Of a DNA stretch of 18,692 bases, positions 17,470 to 18,692 are shown piece by piece. The DNA comes from Bacteroidales bacterium. Lineage in GTDB: Bacteria; Bacteroidota; Bacteroidia; Bacteroidales; F082. The notes below the pieces were generated by a model. It was not told where the DNA came from. It worked only from the letters and a program-made list of their open reading frames with translations, and did no database searches. A program made the position numbers and the translations under genes. Within the stretch, counting starts at the first letter, position 1. Each line of letters begins with the position of its first letter. The stretch spans positions 1 through 18,692 of the forward strand of contig JAEEII010000083.1 in NCBI GenBank assembly GCA_016281295.1, written 5' to 3'.

Positions 17470-17499
17470 CAAAGATACATCTAATTTTTAATAATGCAA
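17470..17499 (-). promoter_or_regulatory. Strong minus-strand promoter upstream of folP
   Basis: On the minus strand, TTG (17497-17499) and TATCTTTG (17470-17477) are spaced by exactly 19 bases, a full match to the Bacteroidota -33/-7 consensus. It is the better of the two promoters that face folP, yet a terminator stands between it and the gene. Confidence 0.75.
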
Positions 17500-17545
17500 C
17501 AAAAAAAGAGAAATAAATTCTTAATTACGAAAAAGTGATTAAAAC

Positions 17546-17745
17546 ATGCCGTTGTTTTGTTATAGGATGGTGTTAGTTATGACACTGGAAGTGTCACCGC
17601 GCAATAACCTGTGGTACGGCTTTAATGCACACCGGGATTCGATGATAGACGGGCATAGCATATCCCCGTGCTGACAATGGGTGTCATTTCCAATCTCCCT
17701 ATGGTCGAGATTAAATGCTATTATTGTAATCATTAAATCTCTCAT
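17546..17745. other. Unexplained structured island in the 535-base intergenic region
   Basis: The region is clearly less AT-rich than its flanks (17500-17545 and 17746-17876 are nearly all A/T). It holds a perfect 7-bp hairpin TGACACT-GGA-AGTGTCA (17580-17596) and a near-palindrome GGGCATAGCATATCCCC (17651-17665 and following). A nearly perfect 11-base inverted repeat (GAGATTTAATG/CATTTAATCTC on the minus strand) lies at about 17705-17742. Small frames exist on both strands: 61 codons on minus (17560-17745), and on plus 42 codons (17546-17674) followed by 19 codons from an ATG at 17678. None has a ribosome-binding site or a recognisable product. A structured RNA, a regulatory region or the decayed end of a mobile element are all possible. 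Confidence 0.4.
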
Positions 17746-17823
17746 AATGAATATGTTTTAGTATATTACTTTTATTCGTATTAATATTAAACTAAAAATA
17801 ATAATTTAATTTCATTATTTTTC

Positions 17824-17853
17824 TTGCTGTGTATTGAATTTTTTGTATTTTTG
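17824..17853 (+). promoter_or_regulatory. Promoter of the two-gene ADP-ribosyltransferase module
   Basis: TTG at 17824-17826 and TATTTTTG at 17846-17853 are spaced by exactly 19 bases, a full Bacteroidota promoter. It is embedded in very AT-rich DNA. The start codon of the small gene lies 24 bases below the -7 box. Confidence 0.78.
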
Positions 17854-17876
17854 CAAACTAATAAAACTATTGGACA

Positions 17877-18029
17877 ATGAAAGCATCATTCACAGATAGT
17901 AGCAGAGAACAGAAAAGAAGAGAAGTGATAAAGAAGTCACTTTCAAGTAGTGAGAATGCGATAAAGATGCTTAAGAAAGCTGGCATTATCACTGAGAAAG
18001 GTAATGTGTCACCCAAATACAGACTCTGA
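17877..18029 (+). CDS. Small basic protein, putative antitoxin or partner of the downstream ART-like protein
   Basis: A 50-residue protein that I do not recognise. It is rich in Lys and Arg. The first ~35 residues look helical (SREQKRREVIKK, then SSENAIKMLKKAGI), and it ends in a short turn-rich tail, TEKGNVSPKYRL. There is no signal peptide, membrane segment or recognised DNA-binding motif. The ATG lies just downstream of a strong promoter. The stop codon is only 2 bases before the GTG start of the ART-like gene, so the two should be translated together. Size, charge, position upstream and tight coupling are what one expects of an antitoxin or of a small modulator of the larger protein. That role is inferred from layout only. 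The gene is real in my view because promoter, start, codon pattern and spacing agree. Confidence 0.7.
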   Translation: MKASFTDSSREQKRREVIKKSLSSSENAIKMLKKAGIITEKGNVSPKYRL

Positions 18030-18031
18030 TT

Positions 18032-18652
18032 GTGAAACAGACCTTATACTCTTCTCGATCAAATCTTTACATTGGATTTCATGGATGTGATAAATCTGTG
18101 GCTGAAATGATTTTGGGTGGAGGAAGTCTGCGGCCGAGCGAAAATGATTATGATTGGTTAGGACATGGTGTTTATTTCTGGGAGAACAATGAGCAGCGTG
18201 CTTTGCAGTTTGCCGAAGAAGCCGCAAGGCGCAAAACTTCTTCCATTAAGGAACCATTCGTAATTGGAGCTGTTATTGATTTGGGGCATTGTCTTGATTT
18301 GACAGATATGAGTTGCTTAGCTGAAGTCAAACAATCTTATGATGCTTTAAGAAAAGCTTTCATAAAGGCGGGGATGGTTCTTCCTATCAACAAAAACATT
18401 GGTAAAAACGGCGACATGTTACTGCGTCAACTTGATTGTGCGGTAATTGAATATGAACATACTATTAACGAGACTGCTAAAATGAAATCGTTTGATTCGG
18501 TCAGGGGAATATTTGTTGAGGGAGCTGAACTATTTCCGGGAGGTGGTATAAGAGAGAAAAACCACATACAGATTTGTGTCAGAAATCCTAATTGTATCAA
18601 AGGTTATTTCCTGCCAAGAATCAAAGACGAAAGATATTCAAATCCCGAATAG
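18032..18652 (+). CDS. PARP/diphtheria-toxin-like ADP-ribosyltransferase-fold protein, putative toxin
   Basis: A 206-residue soluble protein without signal peptide. The first 65 residues follow the catalytic-core plan of H-Y-[E] ADP-ribosyltransferases. These have a strand ending in FHG (H17, as in the HG of PARPs), a helix (SVAEMILGG), a variable loop, then LGHGVYFWE (Y48, as in GKGIYF of PARPs) and a helix with regularly spaced alanines (RALQFAEEAARR). The late strand HIQICVRNP (178-186) aligns with the third-motif strand, where the catalytic Glu of PARPs appears to be replaced, probably by Q180 or N177. This would suggest mono-ADP-ribosylation, or another NAD-dependent or degenerate activity. 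The GTG start is 2 bases after the upstream gene; no later Met precedes H17. Base composition is more AT-rich than the housekeeping genes, which fits horizontal acquisition. Target and reaction are unknown. Confidence 0.75.
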   Translation: MKQTLYSSRSNLYIGFHGCDKSVAEMILGGGSLRPSENDYDWLGHGVYFWENNEQRALQFAEEAARRKTSSIKEPFVIGAVIDLGHCLDLTDMSCLAEVKQSYDALRKAFIKAGMVLPINKNIGKNGDMLLRQLDCAVIEYEHTINETAKMKSFDSVRGIFVEGAELFPGGGIREKNHIQICVRNPNCIKGYFLPRIKDERYSNPE

Positions 18653-18692
18653 AGTTCGGTTAAACTTGGGATTGATGGATTTGTATCTGGAA

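Noticed and set aside
17620..17660. tRNA T-arm-like GGATTCGAT sequence
   Set aside because: The flanking bases do not pair to form a T stem, and no anticodon arm or acceptor stem can be built around it.
17560..17745. 61-codon minus-strand frame as a protein gene
   Set aside because: No ribosome-binding site, family or promoter was found, and overlapping small frames exist on the other strand. I keep the region as an unexplained island instead of a CDS.

Overview
The window looks like a chromosomal segment of a Bacteroidota bacterium, most likely Bacteroidales. The reasons are promoters of the TTG-N18/19-TAnnTTTG type, a very large secreted protein ending in a type IX secretion sorting domain, several outer-membrane or lipoprotein genes of types common in that phylum, a BatA-domain protein, and the adjacent folP-cdaA pair. 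There are no tRNA or rRNA genes, CRISPR arrays or recognisable insertion sequences.

Layout. 1-792 is the 3' part of an NADP-type glutamate dehydrogenase gene, closed by a strong intrinsic terminator. 793-951 holds a 14-bp tandem repeat built around the palindrome TTACGTAA and a -7 box. These precede a two-gene unit (952-2540): a P-loop ATPase whose stop codon overlaps the start of a MutT-like Nudix hydrolase. 2595-12056 looks like one long plus-strand transcription unit for the cell envelope. It encodes a 1933-residue T9SS cargo protein with 15 cysteine-marked repeats, a lipoprotein, an outer-membrane beta-barrel and an inner-membrane BatA/VWA-like protein. A good promoter at 12072-12100 then drives the topoisomerase IV A subunit gene (parC) and a small lipoprotein gene. 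About 100 bases of repeated, hairpin-forming sequence separate these from the converging minus-strand pair folP-cdaA (dihydropteroate synthase, then diadenylate cyclase).

Upstream of folP is a 535-base stretch without a confident gene. It contains a folP promoter, an intrinsic terminator, a second textbook minus-strand promoter placed to make a roughly 65-nt RNA (or an attenuated folP leader), and a less AT-rich island of unknown nature with inverted repeats. On the plus strand a strong promoter then drives a compact two-gene operon: a basic 50-residue protein and, 2 nt downstream, a 206-residue protein with the sequence hallmarks of a PARP/diphtheria-toxin-like ADP-ribosyltransferase. This pair has the architecture of an antitoxin-toxin or small defence module and is the best candidate for an undescribed system here.

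The housekeeping genes (gdhA, parC, folP, cdaA) are recognised with confidence. The envelope operon is recognised by architecture only. The function of the terminal two-gene module is inferred from motifs and layout.
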